From Podospora pseudoanserina (Eukaryota > Ascomycota > Sordariomycetes > Sordariales > Podosporaceae): DNA of 64,000 bases. This document shows positions 49,047-59,658 of this stretch, piece after piece. The DNA lies in NCBI RefSeq assembly GCF_035222485.1, contig NC_085920.1:6861001-6925000 (forward strand), written 5' to 3'. The position numbers and the translations under genes were made by a program. The notes beneath the pieces are model-generated. The model did no database searches. It saw only the letters and a list, made by a program, of their open reading frames with translations, and had not been told where the DNA came from. How positions within the stretch are numbered: the stretch's first letter is position 1; each line of letters starts with the position of its first letter.

Positions 49047-52000
49047 ATGGCGCCAACGACCTTGCTGAAAAGAGCCGCCCCAGATGATGCCGACGACTAC
49101 AGCTTCCTACGACGAAGACGGGGAGATGGGCCACGGGCTTATCACGATAATGACACTACCGCGAACGAATCAGCAAGTACATTCCAACCGGGTGCAATTG
49201 TGCGAGTGAAATTACGCAACTTCGTTACCTATTCCGAAGCCCAATTCTTTCTCGGACCTAACCTGAATATGGTTATTGGGCCAAACGGCACAGGGAAAAG
49301 TTCGCTGGTCTGTGCCATTTGCTTGGGACTTGGTTATCCGCCGAACGTACTGGGGAGGGCGAGTACTTTTGGCGACTTCGTCAAGCACGGCAACGATGAG
49401 GCGGAACTCGAGGTTGAGCTACAGCGGAAGCCTGAAGATGCCGAGAACTACGTCATTGGGCTTGTCATCAGGCGTGAGGATAATAGTCGGAAGTTCACTA
49501 TCAACGGAAGCCGTTCCACCCTCAAGGATGTTCAGAAGCTTATGCGGAGCCTTCGTATCCAGATCGACAACCTATGTCAGTTCCTACCACAGGACAAGGT
49601 GGCGGAGTTTGCTGGGTTGACTCCGGTAGAGCTGTTGGAGAAGACTCTGCATGCCGCCGCGCCACAGGACATGATTGTGTGGCAGCAGGAATTGAAACAG
49701 GGATTCAAGGAGCAAAAGGAAGTGCAATCCATCACGGACAAGACTCGCGAGGACGTCAAGAGGATGGAGGACAAACAGCGGCTTCTGCAGGCGGATGTCG
49801 ACAAACTTCGTGAGAGAAAGGCTATCCAGGAAGCGCTGATCAAACTGAAGCAACTTCGACTGATCGCTCAATATCAGGAGGCCAGGGAACACTTTAACGA
49901 TGCCAGAATGCGTAAGAAAGAGTCACAGCGCGCCTATAAGAGGCTCGAAAGAAGCGTCGCGCCTGCCCTCGAAGCCGTCAATAGAAAGCAGGATTATTCT
50001 CGCAAAGTTAGAGGCGTCGTAACTCTTCGGCGACGAGAATTGGAGCAGGCTGTAGCCGAGGCCGACAAAGCGCTGGGTCCGGTGGAATCAGCAAGTGGGA
50101 AAATGACGCAGATCGAAAACGCGATTCGGACGGAGGAAGACAATTTCAAGGACAAGAGGAAGCGGATGGGTGCTTTGAGGAAGGAGATCACCGATCTGAA
50201 GGCAAAGTACGCACAAGAGCCCAAGGAATTCAAGGCTGGTGAATGGAACCTCCAGATTGTGGGTAGTTTGAGCAGTTATGTACACTCGAAAGGTTTGTGT
50301 CACTGACAGTTTTGACAGCGAGAGCTAGACCACCAGAAGCGCGAGAAGCAGCAGAAGGCCTTGGATCTTGTCCCAGAACGTGACGCTATCAAGACGGAGG
50401 GATATGGTTTGAGGCAGCAGAAGATGGCATTGGTGCAGGAACTGGAGGCCCTGGACTCGCAAGAGGGCCAACTTCTCAACCAGCTCAAGAACATGAACCC
50501 TGATGCAGCAGCGGGCTGGGCCTGGCTCAAAGACAACCAAGGAAGGTTCGAAAAAGAAGTCTTTGGGCCTCCCATGCTAACGTGCTCCGTTAAAGACAAG
50601 CGCTACAAGGACTTGGTCCAGTCCATGCTCCAGGGATCTGATTTCTTTTGTTTCACGACACAGACCAGAGCGGACCACAAAAAGCTGAGCGACCAGCTGT
50701 ATGGGACTTTGGGCCTTTCCGTTACTGTTCGGACTTGCTTTAGCTCATTGGATTCCTTCAAGCCACCTATGCCTAAGGAGCAGCTTTCACGGTATGGCTT
50801 CGATGGCTATGTTCTCGATTTCCTCGACGGACCCGCTCCCGTGCTGGCCATGCTTTGCACAGAGAAAAGACTACATCAGTCTGCCCTTAGCTTGAACGAG
50901 ATTTCCGATGACCAGTTCGAGCAAATCCAAAAGGACGAGCTCATCAACTACTTTTCTGCTGGTCGCAAGTTTTATCGTATCATGCGCCGGAGAGAGTATG
51001 GGCCGGGGGCGGTCTCTACGCGCGTCACTGGGTTCAGCGAGGGCCGGTTCTGGACAGACCAGCCGGTTGACGGTTCTGAAAAGCTCGAAATCAGACGCAA
51101 GATCGAGGAGATCGATGGAAAGACTGATGAGTTGCTGACAAAGTTGAAAGAAGTGGCCGAGAAGCACAAAACACTCACAGCGGAGATCAAGGAACTTGAG
51201 GAGAAGAAGGTATGTATCTTTTCCTGTCGCATACCTGGATATAACTAACCAACTATCAGAGCGGTTTAATGGCGCAGAAGAACCAATTGCAAGCCGAGTT
51301 TACGCACTGGAACGGCCTGCCGGACAAGATAGGTATGACAGACCCCTGGCAGTGGACCCGATTGTGGTGTATTAACAGAGCCGCTCCCAGATGCCAAAGA
51401 AAAGGTCCAAGAACGCACCCAGAAGGAGCTTGACGAGGCCAAAGCTCGCAGGGTGGATCTTATGAGGCAACTCGACGATGCCACCGTGGACATGTCCAAG
51501 GCCGTCATCAAACACTTCGAAACGCTTGGTGCTATCCGTAAAACGCGACAAAAACTCCTCGAAGCCCAAGTCTGGGAGCTGGAGGCCGAATCGGATGTCA
51601 AGTGCCTCAAAGATAAGAACGCCGAGATCACAGCCAGACTAGAAGACGAGAAAGCAAAGGTGGAACAGGCTAAAAAGGATGTCGAGGAGTTTAGACAAAC
51701 TGCCGGAGAAGCTCAAGACAAGGTCAGCGAGTTCTTGAACGATGAGAACAGGGTGGCCCTTCTGGCAGCTGCTCGGGACAGGACAGTGGCCGAGTTTGAG
51801 GGATCAATCACGGCAGAGCAGGCGAAGCTGGAGATGATCGAAGCGGGTAACCCCCAGGCGCTGGAAGAGTACGAGCTTTACGCCCAAAAGATCGAACAGA
51901 TTCGCCATGCTGCAGAAAACCAGGAGACAAGGCTGGCCCAGCTCAACGCCAGAATCGAGGAGATCCAGAGCCAATGGGAGCCCCGCCTGGACGAGCTCGT

Positions 52001-52502
52001 CGGACAGATTAATGATGCTTTTAGCTATAACTTTGAGCAAATCAGCTGTGCCGGCGAAGTTGGTGTCCACAAAGACGCGGATTTTGACAAGTGGGCTATC
52101 GATATCAAGGTCAGATTCCGTCAGGGGGAGACACTTCAGCGGCTCGACCAGCACAGACAGTCTGGTGGTGAGCGTGCCGTGTCAACCATTTTCTACCTGA
52201 TGGCTTTGCAGGCTCTGGCTCAGGCGCCATTCCGGGTGGTGGACGAGATCAACCAGGGTATGGACCCGCGCAACGAGCGTATGGTTCACGAGAGGATGGT
52301 GGAGGTTGCGTGCCGAGAGCATACAAGTCAGTATTTCCTCATCACACCCAAGCTGTTGTCGGAGCTCCGGTACGATCCTAGGATGATGGTTCACGTCATT
52401 GTCAGTGGAGAGCGGGTGGATGAGACGAGCACGACGAAGATGAACTTCGGCAAGTTTGTACAGATACAGAAGAGGCTGAAGGCACAGGCAGGGAGGTGGT
52501 GA
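49047..52502 (+). CDS. smc5: SMC5, structural maintenance of chromosomes protein 5
   Basis: Four exons, 49047-50258, 50319-51209, 51260-51332 and 51379-52502 (introns 60, 50 and 46 bp), give 1099 residues. Walker A GPNGTGKSS is at 78-86, followed by the SMC5-type block ENYVIGLVIRREDNSRKFTI and IDNLCQFLPQDKVAEFA. Two coiled-coil arms flank a hinge at about residues 455-610. The C-terminal head has the signature SGGERAVSTIFYLMALQ and Walker B PFRVVDEINQGMDP. SMC5 pairs with SMC6 and the Nse proteins to hold DNA during recombinational repair and replication-fork restart; Nse2 SUMO ligase binds its coiled coil. The 73-bp third exon is small but keeps the coiled-coil frame. Start chosen at MAPTTLLKRA, the first ATG of the frame. 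Confidence 0.97.
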
Positions 52503-53883
52503 TGATACCATATGCTGAGGAAATGAGGACCGGGGACTTCAGTTGCAAGCGTTGCTTTAGGGCATGACGAGATTCACATCATGTCGACAGCCAGTTGGAA
52601 GGAATGGAAATCTAGCTGTTTGATGATGTCGTGCCCCAGCCACATAGTGGGCATACAATTAGAACATGGAAGTGTTCAACCTAACACGCCTGCTTTGGCT
52701 CAAGCTATTCGTTCATTGCATGCATCTGTCAGGGAACCGATATTTCCAGATTTCTATGAAACCCCTTCGCACGTGAAGACCCTGGGGGTTCCCTGTGATA
52801 TCATGGCCCAGCCGCAAACAACAATTGCTTTGAGGTCCCACCAGAAGACCCTGAAAATCCAGCCGATGGAACCCGCCAAGGTGAACTGACAGAAGCAGGC
52901 AGCGCCAAGAGCCGACGGGAAGGGCACAGACCACTTGAGAGACAAATGTCAATGACGTCAATATCCACTTTGGAGAGACAGGCCACGCGCGTGGTGCGCA
53001 AGCGTTGTCGCCTTTGAGGACTGTCGAATCAGAATGCGGATCAAGCCACAGTTCGGGAGGCGGCCGGTACGAAGGTGGTACTCTTGCGGGCTGTTGTACA
53101 TAATGGAAAGAGAGGTGAAGTCATTGCGAAGAGGGATGGGCATGGAGACGAGGAGCCGTATCTTCCGAATGTCTTGTACGGGCAGGAAGTCATGATACAT
53201 CGGGGATTTGATGATGCGATTTCGAGATGGTTTGGCAAGCAGCGCACCTTCACCTGCCATGATTGAGCTCAAATTCAAGCTGTTGGCTGGCCAGCAACTC
53301 CAGGTTAGAAGGGTAGCGGGAATGCAGAACCCAACGGCGCGTCATTCTCAAACAAATCCCCCATGCCAGAAAAAGAAAAATGCCATCTGATGCTTTCCAT
53401 TTTCGCAAACTGAGTGATCGACGACAGGGGTGTGTTAGTGGTTGGTCGGGTAGAAAAACAAAAAAGCAGACAATGCCAAGTGACGTCACATTCGGCCAGA
53501 GACGACCACCAAGACAGGCCAGTTGACCAGTGACGATGACGGGGGGCGCCGGTTCAGCCAGCCCAGCCAGCCCAGCCAGCAGGAGCAAACAGACCAGGAC
53601 AGGAACAGGTTATTGACGGAGGAGACGTATGTGGTAGTGGCTGCTAGAAAACTGTGTTCAAAGAAAAGGAACCAAGTCGTGGGGAAAGTTTGGTATATTA
53701 TCTTCCCATCCCACCACCAGAGTTTGATTCCGTTTTTTTCTTTCTTTCATCAGCATCAACAAACACAACACAACAACACACAAATACAAAGTATTTGCTT
53801 GCGACTTCAAGTAAACCACCACCACTTTACCACAAACAAACAATCACAAATCAAACCAAACCAAACCAAACCAACCAGTCAAA
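52503..53883. other. SMC5 3' flank and promoter of the 81-residue gene
   Basis: 1.4 kb. No gene with a proper start is seen; a 63-codon protein-like frame at 53075-53266 lacks an ATG. TATATTA at 53694-53700 is a possible TATA element for the next gene, and the last 130 bp are rich in AC and AACC repeats, as in strongly expressed fungal leaders. Confidence 0.55.
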
Positions 53884-54214
53884 ATGGGCGCCGTCGTCTC
53901 TTGCGTATGTCACCTCCTCCTCCTCCACCACCACCACCACCACCACCTTCTTTCATCACTAGCGACTGGTAACTAACCGATTGAAACAGATCCAGAGTGC
54001 TCTCCGCACCATCGGCCGCACTATCATGGCCATCATCAACGGCATCGGCAACATCATCATGGCCATCGTCAACGGCATCATCAACTTCCTCGGCATCATC
54101 GTCGGCTTCCTCACCTGCAACACCTGCGGCGGTCGCCGTCGCCACGGTGGCACCACCACCCGCAAGAGCAGAGGGTTTGGGAGGAGGAGACATGGGACTA
54201 CTGCTGCCATTTAA
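53884..54214 (+). CDS. Small conserved-type fungal membrane protein with N-terminal lipidation signal, 81 residues
   Basis: Exon 1 (53884-53904) encodes only MGAVVSC; an 85-bp intron with a CTAAC branch site and a CCT/CAC repeat follows; exon 2 is 53990-54214. Gly2 with Ser6 fits N-myristoylation, and Cys7 fits palmitoylation. Residues 8-50 form two similar amphipathic or hydrophobic stretches (IMAIINGIGNI and IMAIVNGIINFLGII), then CNTCGG and a very basic Arg/Gly-rich tail ending in TTAAI. I recall similar short proteins with an MGA..C start and basic tail in other fungi, but no assigned function. The most likely place is the inner face of a membrane. The A-rich leader and AAAATGGGC start context suggest good expression. 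Function unknown. Confidence 0.8.
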
Positions 54215-54903
54215 GTCCCATCAACACAGCCGCAGCTCATGATTGATGGGAAAGGGGATGATTTCTTTTGTTATCGATGAATGGGATATGAACTGGTGTT
54301 TTTTCTCTTTTGCAAAGCGACGGAGTGGAGGATAATGAATAAAGATACCCAAATACCCAGACTGCGTTTCTTACGCGGGAGCAGTCAGGAGGGGAGGCGA
54401 GGAGAAGGGGAGGAGGAAGGGCACTGCGTTTTGATGGGGGTTACCTACTAGATAATACATCTTTCATACGGCATACTCTTGGAATGATTTTTGTGTTTGT
54501 GTTACGTGATATGTTGAATGTCAAACCGACAACCAAATCACATTGGTTGGGCGACTATAGTGTTCAGTTCTCAAATATGGAAGAGCTGAACACTATACAC
54601 AAGAGCAACTTCTCAACCTACTTCCTAATGCGATTCGTGGGAGGGATTGGCGCAAAGTGGTAACTGGGGGTGAGGGGGGGGGGCCTCAGAATCTGCTGCG
54701 CTTCAGGTCACCCCGAGGGTAAGCCCCCTCTGGCTGGAAAGCGAATGACACAGAGGCGCCGGGAAAGGCGCACAGGTTCAAGCCACATATGTGCAAGTTA
54801 CATGGCCAACAAACATTTTTTTTATTTTTTTATTTATTTTTTTGTGCATCTACCTCCCACCTCATACCACATATCGACACATCTACACCCTCCTCTCAGT
54901 CAC
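54215..54903. other. Convergent 3' flanks of the 81-residue gene and XPF
   Basis: No gene. It contains the paired hairpins (54530-54597), a G9 run at about 54674, a short GC-rich hairpin near 54756-54771 (GCGCC..GGCGC), and a T-rich stretch at 54818-54843. Confidence 0.6.
54530..54597. repeat. Two adjacent hairpins between convergent genes
   Basis: Hairpin 1: arms 54530-54536 and 54543-54549 (7 bp, 6-base loop). Hairpin 2: arms 54556-54571 and 54582-54597, 16 bp paired throughout with one G-U/G-T pair and a 10-base loop. They lie 316 bp past one stop codon and about 310 bp before the XPF stop. Confidence 0.8.
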
Positions 54904-57803
54904 TTAACTATCCTCCAACAAATCCCTCCCAAAGAACCTCTCTATCTGCCTGCCCGCCTCCTTCCCAACAAGCGCACTCAGCTCCTCAACCGTCGCGTTC
55001 GCAACCTCCTTTATATTCTCCATCTTGGCCGTAATATTCCCAATATTCTTCGGCGTGACCCCGGGCACAGCGGCCAGCATCTCCCCCGGCTCCGGGTTGA
55101 AAGCCGCCCCTTGCCCCTGCTGGCTCCCCTCGACATCATCCCCGTCATTCAACCCTGCCCTGACCGCGGCAATCGGATCAGGCTCCTTCTCTTGACTCTT
55201 TAGCCGTTCGAAAATCTCTGCTGTTTCGTACGGGCTTGAGCTCCAGATTATTCTTAGCTTGGGGAAGGCCAACGTCAACAACACAATCTTGGACTGGAGG
55301 TCCTTCTCGCCTGCGTTGGCCGAGTGGAGGGAGGAGATGCTTCCTGACAGGTCGGCGAATGGTTCGAGGGTGAAGGATTTGTTTTGGTCGAATTCGATGA
55401 GCAGCATAGGGTTTTGGTAGTGTTGGAACATGGTCTCGCATTGCGAGTAGAGCCTTCCGTTGGAGAAGGAGGAGATGAGATCCGAGACGGATTTTCGTTC
55501 TATGCAGATGTTGGGGGAGAGGATGTAATCTCCTACTGTCAACATGCACGGCACGATGACCATCGACCGGCCGTGGAGCAGGGACGGCAAAGAAGAGCGG
55601 AATTCACGAACGTCGACCACCACTCGGGGCGGCTCAGCGGTGGCGGTGGAGAGCTTCCCGCCGCCGGCGATACGGGTGTTGATTGTGCGGAGGAAGGCTT
55701 CTTGGGGGTCTTCGGTGGAGGAGTCGACTGTCATTACCAGGGACATGGAGGCGCGCTCTTTGATGAGTTTGGTGAAGTTGTCTTTCTCTCGGCGGACGGT
55801 GGAGAGGTAGCGTTGTTCTTCGACCGAGCCGCCGTAGTAGAGGAAGTAGACCCTGACGTTTCGATCGTTGTGGCTGGAGCGGTAGACTTCCACTCGGCGG
55901 ATGAAGGAGGCGTCGGGTTCGTACATGATGATGTACTTGGGTTTGACTTCTTCCAGCACGTGCTCGTCCTGATCGCCGTCGTAGGCGTGGATGACGACGA
56001 GATCTTGCATGTCATAGAGTTGATAGTAGTCGTCCATGTCTTCCAACGGGTCAGCCATGACGAGGTCATCTTTCTGGTTGGCTTCCGCTTCGGTAATGTC
56101 AATCTGCCCCATCAGCTCGGCGACCTCATTAGGCTTCTCAAAGTACTGCGGGATGCTGCCATTCTCTAGACGGCTCGAGCCAGAGCCTACCGCTCCACCA
56201 CCGCGGACCCGACGTCTCTTGTTGGATGGTGCCCGGCTTTTGGACTGCGCAAGACGGGGGTCAACGGCACCACTAAGCGCCTTTTGATTCTCCGCGAACA
56301 GCGTGGCGCTGACCTGGGCAAACTCCCTCTTCCACTTGAGATAGTTGCGCAGCTTCTTGCGCATCATGTAGGCGGCTGAAGGCTTGTCCTCTTCTGGATC
56401 GTAGACCTCCTCAATGCGCTTCGCAGTCCTCGGCTTGACGTGCATGGTCTGAAGATAGTCGCGGAGCTGGCGGCATGTGTTCGTGTCCGAGCACATGATT
56501 AGAATGGTGCCGTTGGAATCGTCACGGGCCTGCTGCTCAAAGAAAAGGTCACGGTCTATCTCTTCTAGCACATCGGCCAATACTGACCACTTTGGCTGTT
56601 CTTCGAGTACAGGTTGCAGAGAATCAATGCTGGAGTCTGCCTTCGCTTTCTGGGTGCTGGCATAAACCCTCTTCTTGGCAGTGTCAAAGATGGTCTGGGC
56701 TGCATCGAGAAAGAGCCACGGAGACTGGGTCTGTCTTGTCGATCCAGGGGGTGGCGAGTGAGCAGCATGAATGGTATCGAGCTGCTGAAGAAAAGAGACC
56801 GCATCGAGGGCCAAGACCGAGTGCAGCATACCCCTGAGTACAGTCAAATCGCCCACAATCTGCTTTGTTTTCCAGCTGACCCGGTGCCAATTAGGATCGA
56901 GCTGTCTGCGGACAAGAACATCAAAGTTCTTGAGAAGAGCGCTGTCGAGGTTCCAGTCTTCCATCTCAAGCCCCGTGTTGCCCTTCTTCAGCTCATGAAT
57001 ACTGACTTCGACACATTCCATGATGGCCACCTGAATCTCACGCATTGCGTTGGTCATTGGCACCTCCAACTCAATGACCTCGGCTTTCTTCTTCCCCTCG
57101 AGTGCCTGCGCGACGTGGACATGAAAACGTGGCCACAAAGATGCTTTGCGTAAAAACAAGTTCCTCATCATGGTAGCCAAGGGCGAAAAGCCGGTCGTGA
57201 ATGGGTCTGGGTTGTCGGAGAACGCCTTTAGAAAGCCGACCTTGTTCTTTTGGCGGTATATCCTGATGATGAAGGCCTCTAACGAAGTGGCAACAGCCTT
57301 GTCGGCGTGAAGAACGAGCATGCCGGTGATGGTTTCCGGATTTAGGAGACCGGTCAACATATCGACGACCAAGATACGTGATGTGACGCTGAAAATACCA
57401 CCACCAGCATACATCTTCTCTCGAGCACCCACGCTCGTGTAGTCGGTGTTGACCACGGCGAGGCCCCTGGCCTTGGGTGACATACTGATGGCGGCATGCT
57501 CGGCGAGCGCTTCACCGATCCAGGCATTTTCCCTGTCTTCGGCATTGACGATGACAATCAGGTTGTTTCCTGCAGCATCATAGGAGTGAAGGAGGTTCGT
57601 GATAAGGCGCATGAGACCGAGACCTCGGGCCAGAACCACCAGTTCATCTTCTTTGCGGAGCTCCTCAAACAGCTTCTGCTGGTATACCTAACACATGGAG
57701 ACGGGAGTTAGCAAACAGCTATGGATGCAACTCAAGAGAGACGCACTAAGGGCAGTGAGAGCTTCACAGGCTGCACAGGCTGGGGGGTGCTGGCAGAAGA
57801 CAT
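54904..57803 (-). CDS. mus-38: XPF/Rad1 structure-specific DNA repair endonuclease
   Basis: Exon 1 (57803-57747, 19 codons) joins exon 2 (57687-54904) over a 59-bp intron, giving 946 residues. The join reads LSLPLVYQQKLFEELRKEDE, the usual start of the family. The N-terminal two thirds is the SF2 helicase-like module whose ATP-binding motifs are lost, as in all XPF. The nuclease motif GDYILSPNICIERKSVSD lies at about residues 736-755, with the metal-binding GD and ERKxxxD residues intact. Tandem helix-hairpin-helix motifs at the C-terminus (AAVPGVTPKNIGNI) mediate pairing with Rad10/ERCC1. The enzyme cuts 5' of lesions in nucleotide excision repair and trims flaps in single-strand annealing. 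It is divergent from the 69-residue gene. Confidence 0.96.
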
Positions 57804-58358
57804 GCGGGGCGCCTTCACTGACTTGCTGTGTTCAGTCTGGAGTTCTTCTCACACCGCTTCAAACAACATCGTCGTGACCATGAGATGGCACCACAAGCTG
57901 AGGTGTCATGCATCCAGGTTGTGTGGCTGAGAGGAATGGTGAGTTTTGATGTGGTTGGTAACACAAAGGCACGCACGTAACCCTGGACCGTTTGTTAGTA
58001 CAGGAACCCCCGTATCGCTCAACTGGGCACTAACTCATTAGCGGACCGCGCCCCAAAGACACCCGCCAAAGGCCGCTCCAACCCGTGACCCTCGACGTCA
58101 TTGTCCCCCAGCAAGATCCAAAGTGTGATGATACGTACCAGTTCAGGGAAATCTCCTTAAAAAGGCAAAGCAAAGGCTCTCCTCCTTCTACTCGCAACTC
58201 TCCTCTTTCTTTTCTTCATCAAGTCACACAAAAACCTAACGATTCCACAAAAGATATCATTCTCAACCCTCAAGAACCCCTCTGCCCCACCTACACACCC
58301 CCTGCAACTGCAACATCACCAACCAACTGCACGTCACCGCGCCAAACAAACAACCACC
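57804..58358. other. Divergent promoter of XPF and the 69-residue gene
   Basis: 555 bp. TTAAAAAGG at about 58157-58165 is a TATA-like element 195 bp before the start of the small gene; a CT-rich stretch and then an AC-rich leader follow. Confidence 0.55.
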
Positions 58359-58629
58359 ATGTCTGAGTCCAACAAGAAGTTCTCCATCCAGCCCATCGAT
58401 GAGCAGGAGCAAGATAAGGTAGGCAGACCGCGGTCTTCCACCATCTCGATATGGCATGGGACTGACATTGTGTGAAAAGGGCACCTTCCAGAAGCTCAGC
58501 GAGGAGACCAAGAAAGTCCTAGAAGCTCACTCGGCCAACCCTGGACCTGTCATCAGTGATAACTTCAATGCTCAGGAGGAGGGGACCAAGGAGGAGCGTC
58601 ATGAGAAGGCAAAGGACCTCAACAACTGA
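58359..58629 (+). CDS. Small hydrophilic protein of unknown function, 69 residues
   Basis: Exons 58359-58418 and 58480-58629 join over a 61-bp intron (GTAGGC..AAAAG with a CTGAC branch site) without frame loss. The protein is highly charged and Glu/Lys/Asn-rich, with one predicted helix (FQKLSEETKKVLEAH) and no membrane segment, signal peptide or cysteine. The CACC before ATG and the CT-rich then AC-rich leader point to strong expression. Such features are common in small stress- or stationary-phase proteins, but I do not recognise the family and assign no role. Confidence 0.75.
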
Positions 58630-59658
58630 ATGGACTAGACCATCATCTTCCTAGTTTTTTCATTTTTCCATGGCCGACTCTTGGACGGATCCCTGACCGG
58701 GCTGTATTACTATGCGTGTATTAGTTTTAATGACGAACCTGACGAGCCTACAATAACTATGAATTGTCCACTGTGTGTGCTTATGTTTCCGTCGGAATAT
58801 CGTTCCTAAATGTGACCTCTTCAGATATGTATGTATGTATGGCTGACAAGGAACTCACTCAACCAGCTTCTTGGTAACGGCCGGTCGCCGATCACTTGAA
58901 GCCATGAGCCAACCAGCATGTGAGTTCTCAAACTACCGTTTGGCAGGTCATGTACAGAAAACGGCTGGGGATCGCGCTTCAGATGCCAGAAAAATACAAA
59001 AACTGAGGATTTGAACTCTTTTTTCTCAAATGCATAAAGGCGGCGCTCAAAGAGCCAAAGAGACCTCGCCTAGGAGTCGACGAATCGTTGGTGAGCTGTG
59101 GCGGTGTTTAATCTTATTCCTGCTCCCCTCATTGTGGCTGACCCGTAGTGCCATGCCATTCCAGAAGGAGACCGCTGGACATCTGCAAGGGTTCCCTGAA
59201 TCAGCAGCCTGGTGATGCAAGCAAACGTTTAATGAATCTCCCCAGTCAGCAGCAGCCTTTCCAGAATCATCATCACGAACCCGACGTATCCGCCCTCCGT
59301 CTTGCCATTGCTCTGAACGCTCTGGGTGCCGTTCCTACCAGCAAACAGCCACTGCATCCGCACTGCACCGGGCACCTCGCTCTCCGCCGCGCACTCGCTG
59401 ACGACAACGGAGGACGGTAGCGCCGAGTTTCTATGTGCCTTATTAGCGCCTCGCTGCGTCTATCAGGCTATCAGTCACCAGCCAACCCACCCAACCACTG
59501 GACAACAACGACCGCTGCCTGCAAGATTCACAACCTGTTGATGTTGAGCCTACAGGGACAATAATTTCTGGGCTATCTTTTCAGACTACCTCCAAGCCGA
59601 AGGCCGCACGGAATCACCGACCACCACCGCCGCCCGACCTTCCCCCTTTTCCCCCGCG
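58630..59658. other. Region between the 69-residue gene and Las17
   Basis: 1 kb without a supportable gene. It contains a short (ATGT)n run near 58830. The right half is the Las17 promoter and leader. Confidence 0.6.

Noticed and set aside
53075-53266. 63-codon protein-like frame after SMC5
   Set aside because: It opens with GTG, no upstream ATG or splice site joins it, and the function is unrecognisable. It might be a gene relic but cannot be supported.
55384-56169. 261-codon ORF antisense to XPF
   Set aside because: Shadow frame; the minus strand has an unbroken nuclease domain with all motifs.
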